DNA from: an uncultured Chloracidobacterium sp.
GTDB taxonomy: Bacteria > Acidobacteriota > Blastocatellia > Pyrinomonadales > Pyrinomonadaceae
Direction: 5' to 3'
Assembly: GCA_936914845.1 (NCBI GenBank)
Contig: CAKZGE010000003.1
Coordinates: forward strand, 62,001-126,000
DNA length: 64,000 nt
This document shows, in pieces, positions 27,305-35,568 of the stretch. The position numbers were made by a program, and so were the translations under genes. Below the pieces are notes generated by a model. That model made no database searches. It saw nothing but the letters and a program-made list of their open reading frames with translations, and had not been told where the DNA came from. Numbering within the stretch: the stretch's first letter is position 1; each line of letters starts with the position of its first letter.

Positions 27305-28210
27305 ATGCTATCGTTCACGACGCGAATCTTTTTATACACGGCTCTGCTGACCGGCCTTTCGCTTTCGGCAGCCGCACAATCGCGTCATAGCGTTAAGGCT
27401 TCGGATACCGAAGGCACGACCGTCAGCATCACCATCGAACAAGCCGGAGGAAACCCCGCACAGGTAAAACGCGAAGATCTCGCGCTTTACGAAAATGGTT
27501 TGGAACAGCGAATTCTCGGCCTCTCGTACGATCCTTCGCCCGCTCGTATCGTCATTTTGGTCGATAATTCTCAAACCCTCGCCGCCGACGTTGAAACATT
27601 GAAAAAGGCTGTGATGGAATTCGCCTATGAAATTTTTGAAGGCGATCAACTTTTCGTTCTCGCCTACGATGAAAAGGCTGAAATAATCCAGGAATGGACC
27701 GATGACGCCAAAAAACTGGAAGCTTCAATGGCGACCTTCCGAAAAAAGGGCAACCCGTTCTTGTTTGATGCCCTTACCGATTCGACCCGCGAGATACTAG
27801 TGCCGTTAATGCCGGGAACTCGGAAAACCGCTATTGTGGTCATCGGCGACGGACTTGACCGAGGCAGCAAAACACCTTTCAACAAGGTTCTGTCGCAACT
27901 GCAGGATCGCGACATTGCAGTGTACGCTCTGCAATTGCCCGACCGTACCGGCGGTGCATTTCGCCGCAATCAACCAAAAGCCGCAAAGGTCATCGAAGAT
28001 CTGACCGAAGGCACCGGCGGGCGGGCATTTCCGCTCGAAGAGGCCCAGACCGCGGCCAAGGCTATCTGCGAAGAGCTGCGCAAGAATCGCTATTTGCTTT
28101 CCTATTCTGCTGTAAACACCTCAACCTACGACGACCGCCGATTGCTGATCATGGGCAAAGACGGTATGAAGATACGCACCAAATCTGCTCAGCCGCCGAA
28201 CGTAAAGTAG
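27305..28210 (+). CDS. Exported von Willebrand factor A domain protein
   Basis: The 301-residue protein has a signal peptide (about 1-25, SAAAQ). A short N-terminal beta domain (VKREDLALYENGLEQR) precedes a VWA domain. The metal-adhesion site is DNSQT (D-x-S-x-T) near residue 89, with IGDGLDRG further on. It resembles the protein at 7165-8145 and belongs to the same acidobacterial type. The gene starts 4 bases after the FmdB gene. The ligand and the assembly it serves are unknown. Confidence 0.78.
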   Translation: MLSFTTRIFLYTALLTGLSLSAAAQSRHSVKASDTEGTTVSITIEQAGGNPAQVKREDLALYENGLEQRILGLSYDPSPARIVILVDNSQTLAADVETLKKAVMEFAYEIFEGDQLFVLAYDEKAEIIQEWTDDAKKLEASMATFRKKGNPFLFDALTDSTREILVPLMPGTRKTAIVVIGDGLDRGSKTPFNKVLSQLQDRDIAVYALQLPDRTGGAFRRNQPKAAKVIEDLTEGTGGRAFPLEEAQTAAKAICEELRKNRYLLSYSAVNTSTYDDRRLLIMGKDGMKIRTKSAQPPNVK

Positions 28211-28305
28211 AGGCTGCATATTGAAAAAATGGTTTATCGCCGCAATTGTGGTAGAATTCTTCGTCAAGGCCTTAGCCAATTTTGCCCAGGAGTTTTGATC
28301 AAGCT

Positions 28306-29541
28306 GTGAACGACAACGACTTTCCGGGACCGCCGCCGGACGATTTTTCAAAGACAACACCAAATATTAAACTGCCGGAAGATGTCGGCGGAACACAGAA
28401 CGACTGGGAAAAGACCAATTTAAACTTCCCCAAACAGCCGGTCGCCGACGATTGGGGCAAAACGGTCGCCAATATAAGGCCGATCGATATCGAACGCGAA
28501 GATTTTGGCAAAACCATGTTCCCGACGGGTGGTTCGACACGGCCGCAGCCCGATGCTGACTGGGGTGTGTCACACCCGCATGCTGATAAGGCTTCGACAG
28601 ATTTTGGTTCGAGTGATTTCGGCGGCGGCTATGACAAAACGACCCCTTATTTCCGATTGCCGGAAGCAGAACGCGAAAAATATCAAAAACTTCCGCCGAC
28701 ACCGACGGAACAAGCCGCTCAGCAACAGAAGGAAGAGGAAAAGAAAGGCGGGGTTCCGGGATGGGTCTGGGCCGTACTCGGCGGCGGTTTGATGTTCTTC
28801 TTTGCCTGCGGCCTTTTGGCTATAGTTTACTTCTTTGTTCTTGTTGATAAAGGGTTTAAGGTGACGGTTAAAGGAGCCCCTCCGGGAAGCGATGTTTGGG
28901 TTGATGACGTCCCTTGGGGTGTTACGACCGAAGATGGTTCGATCAATTTGCAGAACCTAAAGGCCGGCCGCCGCATCGTTACTGTCACCCATCCGACCTA
29001 CACCTGCGAAGCTCGTGAGATCGACGGAAGAGACGGCGAAACGCCCGAACCGATCATCGCCCGCTGTACCGCTATGGCAGCCAAACCCGGCGAAGACTGC
29101 AGCAACATTGGCCTCGGAGAAGAGGACAAGGCAGAGCGCTGTTACAACGCTGCCTTAGACCGCCTCGGCTCCCCGCCTTCGCTGGATGAGCTGATCAAGG
29201 CACTTAATATACTTATCATTAATTTTGAAAGTGGAAAATATGATATTCCGCCCAAACGCCTGGCGGCTCTGCAAAAGGCGGCCACTTTCATAAAGCAATT
29301 GCCGCCGGAGGTCGTTCTGGAGATCGGCGGACATACCGATAATGTCGGCAGCGATGCTTCTAATCAGGTGCTTTCGGATAATCGCGCTAAAGCCGTTCGC
29401 GAAGCGCTTGTCAAATTCGGTGTAAAGCCGGAGGTTCTTCAAACACGTGGCTACGGAGCCAGCCAGCCAAAAACTGAAAACAATACTGAACAAGGCCGTT
29501 TTCACAATCGGCGTATTCAATATTCCGTTGTCAGAAAATGA
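28306..29541 (+). CDS. OmpA-family protein with a repetitive cytoplasmic tail
   Basis: Numbered from GTG at 28306 (VNDNDFPG; AGGAG lies 13 bases upstream, a TTG at 28282 is the alternative); 411 residues. Residues 1-120 are hydrophilic and contain repeated D[FW]xKT motifs at 13-17, 33-37, 49-53 and 66-70. FSKTTPNIKLPE (14-25) is echoed by YDKTTPYFRLPE (109-120). A membrane segment follows at about 143-170. Then come a PEGA-like beta domain (VKGAPPGSDVWVDDVPWG) and an OmpA/MotB peptidoglycan-binding domain (IGGHTDNVGSDASNQVLSDNRA). The tail is thus cytoplasmic and the OmpA domain periplasmic. The threonines could be kinase targets; this is inference. Confidence 0.82.
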   Translation: MNDNDFPGPPPDDFSKTTPNIKLPEDVGGTQNDWEKTNLNFPKQPVADDWGKTVANIRPIDIEREDFGKTMFPTGGSTRPQPDADWGVSHPHADKASTDFGSSDFGGGYDKTTPYFRLPEAEREKYQKLPPTPTEQAAQQQKEEEKKGGVPGWVWAVLGGGLMFFFACGLLAIVYFFVLVDKGFKVTVKGAPPGSDVWVDDVPWGVTTEDGSINLQNLKAGRRIVTVTHPTYTCEAREIDGRDGETPEPIIARCTAMAAKPGEDCSNIGLGEEDKAERCYNAALDRLGSPPSLDELIKALNILIINFESGKYDIPPKRLAALQKAATFIKQLPPEVVLEIGGHTDNVGSDASNQVLSDNRAKAVREALVKFGVKPEVLQTRGYGASQPKTENNTEQGRFHNRRIQYSVVRK

Positions 29542-29548
29542 GCAACCC

Positions 29549-29578
29549 GGTGGACGGATGAGCGATCGTCCGTCCGCC
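29549..29578. repeat. Strong hairpin between the OmpA gene and thyA
   Basis: GGTGGACGGATG and CGTCCGTCCGCC pair over 12 bases (two T-G pairs) around AGCGAT. It lies between two convergent genes, so it may end or protect both transcripts, but no T-run follows on either strand. Confidence 0.45.
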
Positions 29579-29589
29579 GCTAAAACTTT

Positions 29590-30435
29590 CTAGACCGCGA
29601 CGGGAGCAGCGATCTTGCCTAAAGGATCGTAGCCGTGCAGATGCAGATCCTCAAAAGTGATCGCGAGCAGTCCTTCCAGACCCTTTTTCTCTTTTTCGCT
29701 AACGATGCTTAGAGTTGGCAGATCGCGCGGCGTCCGCGACAAAATTTCTTCGACCTGCTGCAGATGGTTTGAATAGATGTGCAGATCGCCGAACGTATGG
29801 ACGAACTCACCCGGTTCCAACCCGCACACGTAAGCTATCATATGCGTCAGCAATGCATAGCTGCTGATATTGAACGGCACCCCCAGAAAGGCGTCCGCTG
29901 AACGTTGATACAACTGGCAGTGGAGAATTTTTTCGCTTTCTATCTTGAATTGAAACAGCGTGTGACACGGCGGCAACGCAACATCGTCGCAAGTTTCGGG
30001 ATTCCAGCCGGTGACGATCAGCCGTCGCGAATTTGGGTTTCGCTCTATCTCGTTGATCAACCTCGCGATCTGATCCACGCCATCCTTTTGCGGATAATTA
30101 CCGCCAAACGAACGCCAAAGATATCCATAGGCCGGGCCGAGGTCGCCTTTTTGACGGCCAAAACGCGCAGTTTGTTGTTCCGTTGCCCATTCCTGCCAGA
30201 TATCGACGCCGCGCGCCTGCAGATCAGCCTCTTTCGTAGAACCGCTCAAAAACCAGAACAATTCTTCGGCCACCCATCGAAATGGGACCCTTTTGGTCGT
30301 TACTATTGGGAAACCCCGCCGCAGGTCATAGCGGTTCTGATATCCGAACGTCGAAATAGTGCCGACGCCCGTGCGATCTTCGTGCCGGATGCCGTTTGCC
30401 AAAATGTGCCTTAAAAGTTCCTGATATTGTCGCAT
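29590..30435 (-). CDS. thyA: Thymidylate synthase
   Basis: ThyA converts dUMP to dTMP with methylene-tetrahydrofolate. The ATG at 30435 (MRQYQELLRHILANG) gives 281 residues, close to the usual length; the frame is open for 37 more codons upstream but without family features. The family blocks are complete: GVGTISTFGYQNRYDL, FRWVAEELFWFLSGST, the catalytic cysteine in LPPCHTLFQF, QLYQRSADAFLGVPFNIS, and HIYSNHLQQVEE. The C-terminus PLGKIAAPVAV keeps the closing valine/hydrophobic end typical of ThyA. It is divergent from an unknown gene at 30566. Confidence 0.97.
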   Translation of the reverse strand: MRQYQELLRHILANGIRHEDRTGVGTISTFGYQNRYDLRRGFPIVTTKRVPFRWVAEELFWFLSGSTKEADLQARGVDIWQEWATEQQTARFGRQKGDLGPAYGYLWRSFGGNYPQKDGVDQIARLINEIERNPNSRRLIVTGWNPETCDDVALPPCHTLFQFKIESEKILHCQLYQRSADAFLGVPFNISSYALLTHMIAYVCGLEPGEFVHTFGDLHIYSNHLQQVEEILSRTPRDLPTLSIVSEKEKKGLEGLLAITFEDLHLHGYDPLGKIAAPVAV

Positions 30436-30446
30436 TACTGTAGATT

Positions 30447-30563
30447 GTAAAATGTGGTGAACTGATTTGTTAAATAAAATAGCATCTTTTTCATAACTAA
30501 ATTGGCTATACCGCCGCGCCTCAATTAACATTTTACGGTTGAGCATTTACAATTAACGGTTGA
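30447..30563. promoter_or_regulatory. Shared upstream region of thyA with paired repeats
   Basis: GTAAAATGT (30447-30455) and ACATTTTAC (30528-30536) are 9-base inverted copies flanking the divergent intergenic region. ACGGTTGA occurs twice in direct orientation (30535-30542 and 30556-30563), 21 bases apart. The phasing suggests protein binding, but no factor is known. Confidence 0.3.
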
Positions 30564-30565
30564 CT

Positions 30566-31033
30566 ATGACAAAAGATCTCGAGATCAGCTTTAATTCGCC
30601 GCAATGCGGGTGGATGTCGGTCGGCTTTTCAGATGCCGTCAATGAATTTCATACGACCACGGCACATGCTCCGCACCGCACGGCACTGGCTGATCTTTTG
30701 AATATATTAACCGCATTGCTGCGTGGTGAGGTGAAAGAATCTCTGCTGCAATGGAATCGTGCCCCCGAAGAATTCGATTTTCGTTTTGTGCGGAATAACG
30801 GCGATCTGCTGCTTGAGATATATCAATATCCGACCGAAGATCGCGAAAACGCAGAACGGGAACTTGTGTTTTCGCACACCGGTTCGATATATGAGATCTG
30901 TCGCGAATTCGGCGAGACGTTTGAGCGGCTGTATGCCGACCGCGACACCGACGAATTTGAATTTAATTGGAGACAGCCGTTTCCCTATGCTGAATACGAA
31001 CAGTTCAAAACCGTATCTGCGGAATTTATTTGA
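30566..31033 (+). CDS. Hypothetical protein
   Basis: I do not recognise this 155-residue protein. It is acidic, without signal peptide or membrane segment, and looks like a compact soluble fold of mixed alpha/beta type. It contains CGWMSVGFSDAVNEFH near the N-terminus and FDFRFVRNNGDLLLEIYQYP in the middle. ATG at 30566 was chosen over a TTG two codons earlier. It is divergent from thyA and sits 33 bases before the Trm112/methyltransferase gene. No function is proposed. Confidence 0.65.
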   Translation: MTKDLEISFNSPQCGWMSVGFSDAVNEFHTTTAHAPHRTALADLLNILTALLRGEVKESLLQWNRAPEEFDFRFVRNNGDLLLEIYQYPTEDRENAERELVFSHTGSIYEICREFGETFERLYADRDTDEFEFNWRQPFPYAEYEQFKTVSAEFI

Positions 31034-31066
31034 CACCTGCCGGACCTGATCGGCCGAAATTTATTT

Positions 31067-32062
31067 GTGAAAGAAAAGTTACTAGAGCTATTGGCATGTC
31101 CTGTCTGCGGCGGCGATATTTTATTGGCCTACGCAAAAAAATACGAAGATAAAGAGATCATCGATGGCGTTTTGACCTGTAAAAAATGCGACCGCGAATA
31201 TAAGGTTGTCCGCGGGGTTCCGCGTTTTGCCGATCTGTCCAAAATAGAAGAAGACAAAGCCGAGACGGCCGAAAATTTCGGCTGGCAGTGGACGCATTTT
31301 ACACAGGAAGACACTAAATATTCCGACCAGTTCCTGGGTTGGCTCCAGCCCGTGACCAAAGAATATTTTAAGGGCAAGGTCGTACTCGAAGGCGGCTGCG
31401 GCAAAGGCCGCCATACGAAATTGGCGGCCGAATGGGGGGCCAAAGAGGTGGTCGGCATCGATCTCGGCGACGGTGTCGAATCGGCATTTGCTTTGACCCG
31501 CGACCTGCCGAATGCTCATATCATTCAATGTGATATCTTCAAATTGCCGTTGAAGCGTGTTTTCGATTACGCCTTTAGTGTCGGTGTTCTGCACCACACA
31601 CCAGACCCCAAAGGTTCATTCCTTTCGCTGGCCGGCAAGGTCAAAAAAGGCGGTGCGATCTCTGCCTGGGTTTACGGTGCGGAAAATAATGAATGGATCA
31701 CACGGTTCGTTGATCCCGTCCGCGAAGGCTTCACTTCAAAGATCAGCCAGCCGATGTTGTATCAGCTTTCGAAATTGCCGACCCTGTCGCTTTTCCTTAC
31801 GACAAAGCTGGTCTATCGCCCGGCAAATGCTGTTGCCAAACCCATTGCAAAATACCTTTTCTACAATGAATATATGAACCATCTCGGTTCATTTGGCTGG
31901 CGAGAGCAGCACAATATCGTCTTCGACCATTTGGTTGCACCGACCGCATTTTATATCTCCAAAGACGAATTCGAAGATTGGTGGAAAGATGCCAAGGCGG
32001 AGGATGTGCAGCTAACCTGGCACAATGAAAATAGCTGGTGCGGCTTTGGAAAGATATCCTGA
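31067..32062 (+). CDS. SAM-dependent methyltransferase with N-terminal Trm112-like zinc ribbon
   Basis: This is a 331-residue fusion. Residues 1-55 form a Trm112p/UPF0434-like zinc ribbon with CPVCGG (C11, C14) and CKKCD (C38, C41) and the typical VVRGVPRF ending. The second part is a class I methyltransferase with motif I VVLEGGCGKGRHT (about 106-117), an acidic residue in VVGIDLGD, and SVGVLHHTPDP. The substrate is unknown; such fusions often modify small molecules or glycans. GTG is the start. It begins a plus-strand run of four or five genes to 33942. Confidence 0.85.
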   Translation: MKEKLLELLACPVCGGDILLAYAKKYEDKEIIDGVLTCKKCDREYKVVRGVPRFADLSKIEEDKAETAENFGWQWTHFTQEDTKYSDQFLGWLQPVTKEYFKGKVVLEGGCGKGRHTKLAAEWGAKEVVGIDLGDGVESAFALTRDLPNAHIIQCDIFKLPLKRVFDYAFSVGVLHHTPDPKGSFLSLAGKVKKGGAISAWVYGAENNEWITRFVDPVREGFTSKISQPMLYQLSKLPTLSLFLTTKLVYRPANAVAKPIAKYLFYNEYMNHLGSFGWREQHNIVFDHLVAPTAFYISKDEFEDWWKDAKAEDVQLTWHNENSWCGFGKIS

Positions 32063-32079
32063 CCTAAGCCCACATTCCT

Positions 32080-32724
32080 ATGAGATTTGAAAAGGGCATC
32101 GACGAAAAATACCGCCGTTCCGTAAACGACGCTCTCGAACGGATATTGGCGGCCGGCAATGTCGAACAGCAACGCGTGGCCGCTGCGATAGTTCGATCTG
32201 ATATGCTGCTCTGCGTTCAGCCGGTCAGCCGTGTAAAGGCGTCCGGCGTTACGGGCGTCATCGATGCCGCCAGCACCAATTCCAAGATCGAAAACGAACA
32301 TCTCGGATTGATCGAAGCTCTTGGCGAGGTGTATATTGCCATTGCCGAAGAGACCATCGACACCGGCGGGCAACGCGGATGTGAAGGCACGCTTGTCCAC
32401 GAAGGCCGCCATGCCTACGATTTTGCACAAACCATTTCCAGCCTTTCATATGCCGACATCAATCCGCTAAGTATTTCCGATCCGACACTTTACGAACTCG
32501 AATTGGCTGCCCACCGAACCTCCGGCGACTATATGATCAGGGTCGGGGCCGAAGAATATCTTGATGAAGGGCTGCAGCTGAATATACTGTGCCGGGCCGA
32601 TGCGGGCGGCTGTTCTGTTAGCGACGACGGCATCAATTGTCGGCTGCGGGATAATTACGGACTGATCCCCGGCACTAAAGAAGGCCCCACCGCCAGCCAG
32701 CTTTTGGGTTTAGGCTCTAAATAG
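32080..32724 (+). CDS. Putative zincin-type metallopeptidase, otherwise unknown
   Basis: The 214-residue protein has no recognised family name. It carries an HExxH zinc motif, HEGRH at 107-111 (TLVHEGRHAYDF), and downstream YELELAAHRTSGDYM (about 138-152), where a glutamate could be the third metal ligand. A single Cys-rich stretch (CRADAGGCSVSDDGINC) lies near the C-terminus. No signal peptide is visible, so it is probably cytoplasmic. It sits between two methyltransferase genes with 17 and 88-base gaps. The peptidase role is inferred only from the motif. Confidence 0.6.
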   Translation: MRFEKGIDEKYRRSVNDALERILAAGNVEQQRVAAAIVRSDMLLCVQPVSRVKASGVTGVIDAASTNSKIENEHLGLIEALGEVYIAIAEETIDTGGQRGCEGTLVHEGRHAYDFAQTISSLSYADINPLSISDPTLYELELAAHRTSGDYMIRVGAEEYLDEGLQLNILCRADAGGCSVSDDGINCRLRDNYGLIPGTKEGPTASQLLGLGSK

Positions 32725-32812
32725 AATTACGCGATGTTTCGCTGCAGCTCAAATTCGTTCGCAATGCGGATTCTGATATAGTTATCTTTTATCGGAAGGG
32801 CTTGAAAAGCGT

Positions 32813-33571
32813 ATGAGCAGCGTAATGCAGAAAGAAATGGAGCAGCACACCTACGGCATCATGGACGAGGTCGAAGGCTCGCATTGGTGGTTCGTTGGCC
32901 GCAGAGCCATCTTGGAGACTTTTTTACGAAAGATCTCAGAAAAGTTTCCGCAGAACAAAGAATTGAAGATCCTTGATGTCGGCTGCGGAACCGGCGCCAA
33001 TCTGGAAATGCTCGCTCAATACGGCAATGCCGAAGGCGTTGATGTTTCCGACGACGCCTTGGAATTTTGCCGCCGCAAAGGGTTGACCGTGCAGAAGGGA
33101 CTGGCCGAAGAGCTGCCATACGCTGACGGCACTTTTGATGTATCGACCGCTCTGGATGTTGTCGAACACTTAGATGACGACATTGCCGGCCTGAAAGAAA
33201 TGTTTCGCGTAACGAAAAAGGGCGGCTATTCGCTGATCTTTGTGCCTGCATTCATGTGGCTGTGGGGTGTTCAGGACGACATTTCCAACCATCGGATCCG
33301 CTACACTCGGCGCCAGATCGTGGAGCGGCTGCAAAACGCCGGTTATCAGGTCGAACGTTCAACTTATGCCAATTGGACGTTCTTTGCCCCGATCCTCGGC
33401 GGCCGAACGATAATGAAACTGACCGGCATCAAACCGGAATCCGAAAATAACGTAAATATCTCCGCCCTTAACGGTGTTTTCGGCAAAATATTTTCTGCCG
33501 AACGCTTCTGGCTAAAAAATTTCAATTTCCCATTCGGCGTGTCGATCGTTGTAATGGCCAAAAAGCCCTGA
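32813..33571 (+). CDS. SAM-dependent methyltransferase
   Basis: The 252-residue class I methyltransferase has motif I ILDVGCGTGAN (53-63), an acidic residue after VDVSDDALEF, and motif IV-like DVSTALDVVEHLDDD. The N-terminal HWWFVGRR segment (about 24-31) is typical of methyltransferases found with glycan or polyprenyl genes. A hydrophobic C-terminal half suggests membrane association. The substrate cannot be told from sequence. The HIT gene follows 26 bases downstream. Confidence 0.85.
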   Translation: MSSVMQKEMEQHTYGIMDEVEGSHWWFVGRRAILETFLRKISEKFPQNKELKILDVGCGTGANLEMLAQYGNAEGVDVSDDALEFCRRKGLTVQKGLAEELPYADGTFDVSTALDVVEHLDDDIAGLKEMFRVTKKGGYSLIFVPAFMWLWGVQDDISNHRIRYTRRQIVERLQNAGYQVERSTYANWTFFAPILGGRTIMKLTGIKPESENNVNISALNGVFGKIFSAERFWLKNFNFPFGVSIVVMAKKP

Positions 33572-33597
33572 TCTACGCAAATCCGACTGTTCGATCT

Positions 33598-33942
33598 ATG
33601 TCCGATTCAACCGAAGACTTCTATTGCGAACAGGTTCTGAGCGGTCTGACACCGGTCGCGAAGGTATTTGAATCCGAACGGGTTCTTGCCTATCACCACA
33701 CGCGCCCGTTTTGGCCGGTCCATATCGTAGTTATTCCGAAAATTCACGTTTCTTCGCTGCTGACAATAGCTGATGACGGCCTTTTGCTGGAATTATTGGC
33801 CGCGGCAAAAACAGTCGCCGCACAGGTTGTTGCTGATACCGGAGCGGCCCGAGTATTGACCAATCTGGGCCGCTATCAAGATTCAAAACATCTGCATTTT
33901 CACGTCATCAGCGGCGAGCAGCTTCGCCCTGATGAAAGCTAA
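33598..33942 (+). CDS. HIT-family nucleotide-binding protein
   Basis: The 114-residue protein is full length for the histidine-triad family. The triad HLHFHV (H98, H100, H102) is intact, and earlier blocks RPFWPVHIVVIPKIHVSS and LTNLGRYQDSKH fit HinT-like nucleotide hydrolases. It probably hydrolyses purine nucleoside phosphoramidates or related nucleotides. The gene ends the plus-strand run and its stop codon overlaps the stop of the convergent gene at 33939. Confidence 0.9.
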   Translation: MSDSTEDFYCEQVLSGLTPVAKVFESERVLAYHHTRPFWPVHIVVIPKIHVSSLLTIADDGLLLELLAAAKTVAAQVVADTGAARVLTNLGRYQDSKHLHFHVISGEQLRPDES

Positions 33943-34433
33943 CAGATAGTGGCTAAAAGCGTTACCACCGCCACTTTGCCGTTTTTGATATCAAAATCGA
34001 CCGCACCCGGACCGGTTGCGTCAGTCAAGCCGTAAACCAACTGTTTCTGGTCGCCATCAGCCAACGCGGCCGGTTCGCCAAGCCGCTGTTTTAAGGATGC
34101 GACCGTTTCGCCAATCCTAATACCGGAGCTCATCTTCCATTTCGTCGAAGTGATCTTGATCATCACGACCGAACTTTTATTCATCTTCTTATCGCCATCG
34201 AGCTCTATCTCCAATCCGTCGTAATAAAGCGTCCGGCTATATCCGCCGGTACATTCGTTCAAAATATTGCTCGGCACCTCGCGTTTCGGTTTGCCCAGCT
34301 TCTTTATGACCTCACGATAGCTCGAACTGGTTGAAATGCCGTTGACGGAAAAATCGATCTCCTTCGTCCCCGACTGTCCGAAACCGGCCGCCGCACACAA
34401 CGTAAATAGAACCGCAGAAAACAAATATTTCAT
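33939..34433 (-). CDS. Exported hypothetical protein with BamE-like repeats
   Basis: The 164-residue protein has a signal peptide (1-19, AAAGFGQ). Two segments look alike: SSSYREVIKKLGKPK and GIRIGETVASLKQRLGEPA. Both resemble the helix-turn of BamE/SmpA-type folds, where GxTxxxVxxxLGxP is typical; this is a structural guess. One cysteine pair (C61 and the C-terminal C164) could form a disulfide. It lies 15 bases downstream of the asparaginase gene and is probably co-transcribed. Function is unknown. Confidence 0.6.
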   Translation of the reverse strand: MKYLFSAVLFTLCAAAGFGQSGTKEIDFSVNGISTSSSYREVIKKLGKPKREVPSNILNECTGGYSRTLYYDGLEIELDGDKKMNKSSVVMIKITSTKWKMSSGIRIGETVASLKQRLGEPAALADGDQKQLVYGLTDATGPGAVDFDIKNGKVAVVTLLATIC

Positions 34434-34448
34434 AACCCTTCCCCTTAT

Positions 34449-35489
34449 TTATTTCAAAGCATATTCGGATGCAAAGATCTTACCCTCCGGTTCGCTTGCG
34501 TCCGTGACTGTATATGTAAAGCCCTTTTGTATAGCAAAAGCTCCTATTTCACCTTTTATCGACAAAGCGATGAAGCCGACCTGCATTTCTTTTGCCTTTG
34601 CCGGATCTCGGTCTATGATCCGGCGGACGGCTTCGCGGCACGCTTCTTTCGGCGATCTGCCGAAGCGCATCTGTTCGATGACCGTATGGGTCCCGCAGAT
34701 GCGAATTACTTCTTCGCCGACACCTGAGCTGGTTGCCGCCCCGACCCCGTTATCCACAAACAGCCCGGCACCGATGATCGGCGAATCTCCCACCCGGCCG
34801 CGCATTTTAAATGCCATTCCGCTGGTCGTCACCATTCCCGCCAGTTTGCCGCCGGCGTCGATAGCGACCGTCCCCATCGTGTCGTGGTTGAAGGAACCGT
34901 CGTCAAAGATATATGGCGGCGCTATCTGCGATATTTTCCGATTTTCGATGTTGATCTCCGGTCGATACTGCGTCTTTTTTAGCCACCTTTTCCACTCGGT
35001 TTCAGCAGAGCTTGATAGCTTGCCCGATTCCAGCGGACAGCCGTTTGCCACCGCAAATGCCTGTGCACCCTCGCCGGAAAGCAACACGTGCGGTGTTTTT
35101 TCCATCACCATGCGGGCAACCGAAACCGGATGTTTTATCCGCTCTAGAAAAGAGACCGAGCCGCAATCGCCGTTGCCGTCCATTATCGAAGCGTCGAGCG
35201 TCACCCGGCCGTCGCGGTCAGGCCATGCTTCAAGACCCACACAGCAGCTCGGCTCATCTTCGGCCGCCATTCCGGCGCTTTCGACCGCATCAAGTGCCTT
35301 TCCATTTTTCGAAAGCACCTGCCAAGCCGCTTTGTTGGCTGTTTTTCCACTATCCCATGTAGAAATAACAGCCGGCATCTTAACTTTCGGTACGGCCGGA
35401 TTTTCAACTTGTTGTGAAAAAAGAGCTTCGGCTAAAAATAGTGGTACGCCGAACAGTGGCAATTTAATGAATTTACGTCTATGGATCAT
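34449..35489 (-). CDS. Asparaginase / glycosylasparaginase-type Ntn hydrolase (family T2)
   Basis: This enzyme class is made as a precursor that cleaves itself before a threonine nucleophile and then hydrolyses N4-(GlcNAc)-Asn, isoaspartyl peptides or asparagine. The 346-residue protein has the nucleophile region HDTMGTVAID (Thr about 204) and TTSGMAFKMRGRVGDSPIIGAG, both diagnostic. The N-terminus HRRKFIKLPLFGVPLFLAEA has a twin-arginine-like motif (RRKFIK) and a hydrophobic core, so export by Tat is likely. Glycosylasparaginase is somewhat favoured over cytosolic IaaA by the RGRVGDSPIIGAG block. Confidence 0.85.
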   Translation of the reverse strand: MIHRRKFIKLPLFGVPLFLAEALFSQQVENPAVPKVKMPAVISTWDSGKTANKAAWQVLSKNGKALDAVESAGMAAEDEPSCCVGLEAWPDRDGRVTLDASIMDGNGDCGSVSFLERIKHPVSVARMVMEKTPHVLLSGEGAQAFAVANGCPLESGKLSSSAETEWKRWLKKTQYRPEINIENRKISQIAPPYIFDDGSFNHDTMGTVAIDAGGKLAGMVTTSGMAFKMRGRVGDSPIIGAGLFVDNGVGAATSSGVGEEVIRICGTHTVIEQMRFGRSPKEACREAVRRIIDRDPAKAKEMQVGFIALSIKGEIGAFAIQKGFTYTVTDASEPEGKIFASEYALK

Positions 35490-35568
35490 CTAAAGTACCC
35501 TTTCAATGGATTCGCCCAAATTGGTAGTGGGCCGAAGCGAAAGCAATTTAGCTTAGCCTTTTAGGTGA

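Noticed and set aside
29549..29578. Intrinsic terminator after the OmpA gene
   Set aside because: The stem is strong but no T-run follows on either strand, so it is listed only as a hairpin.
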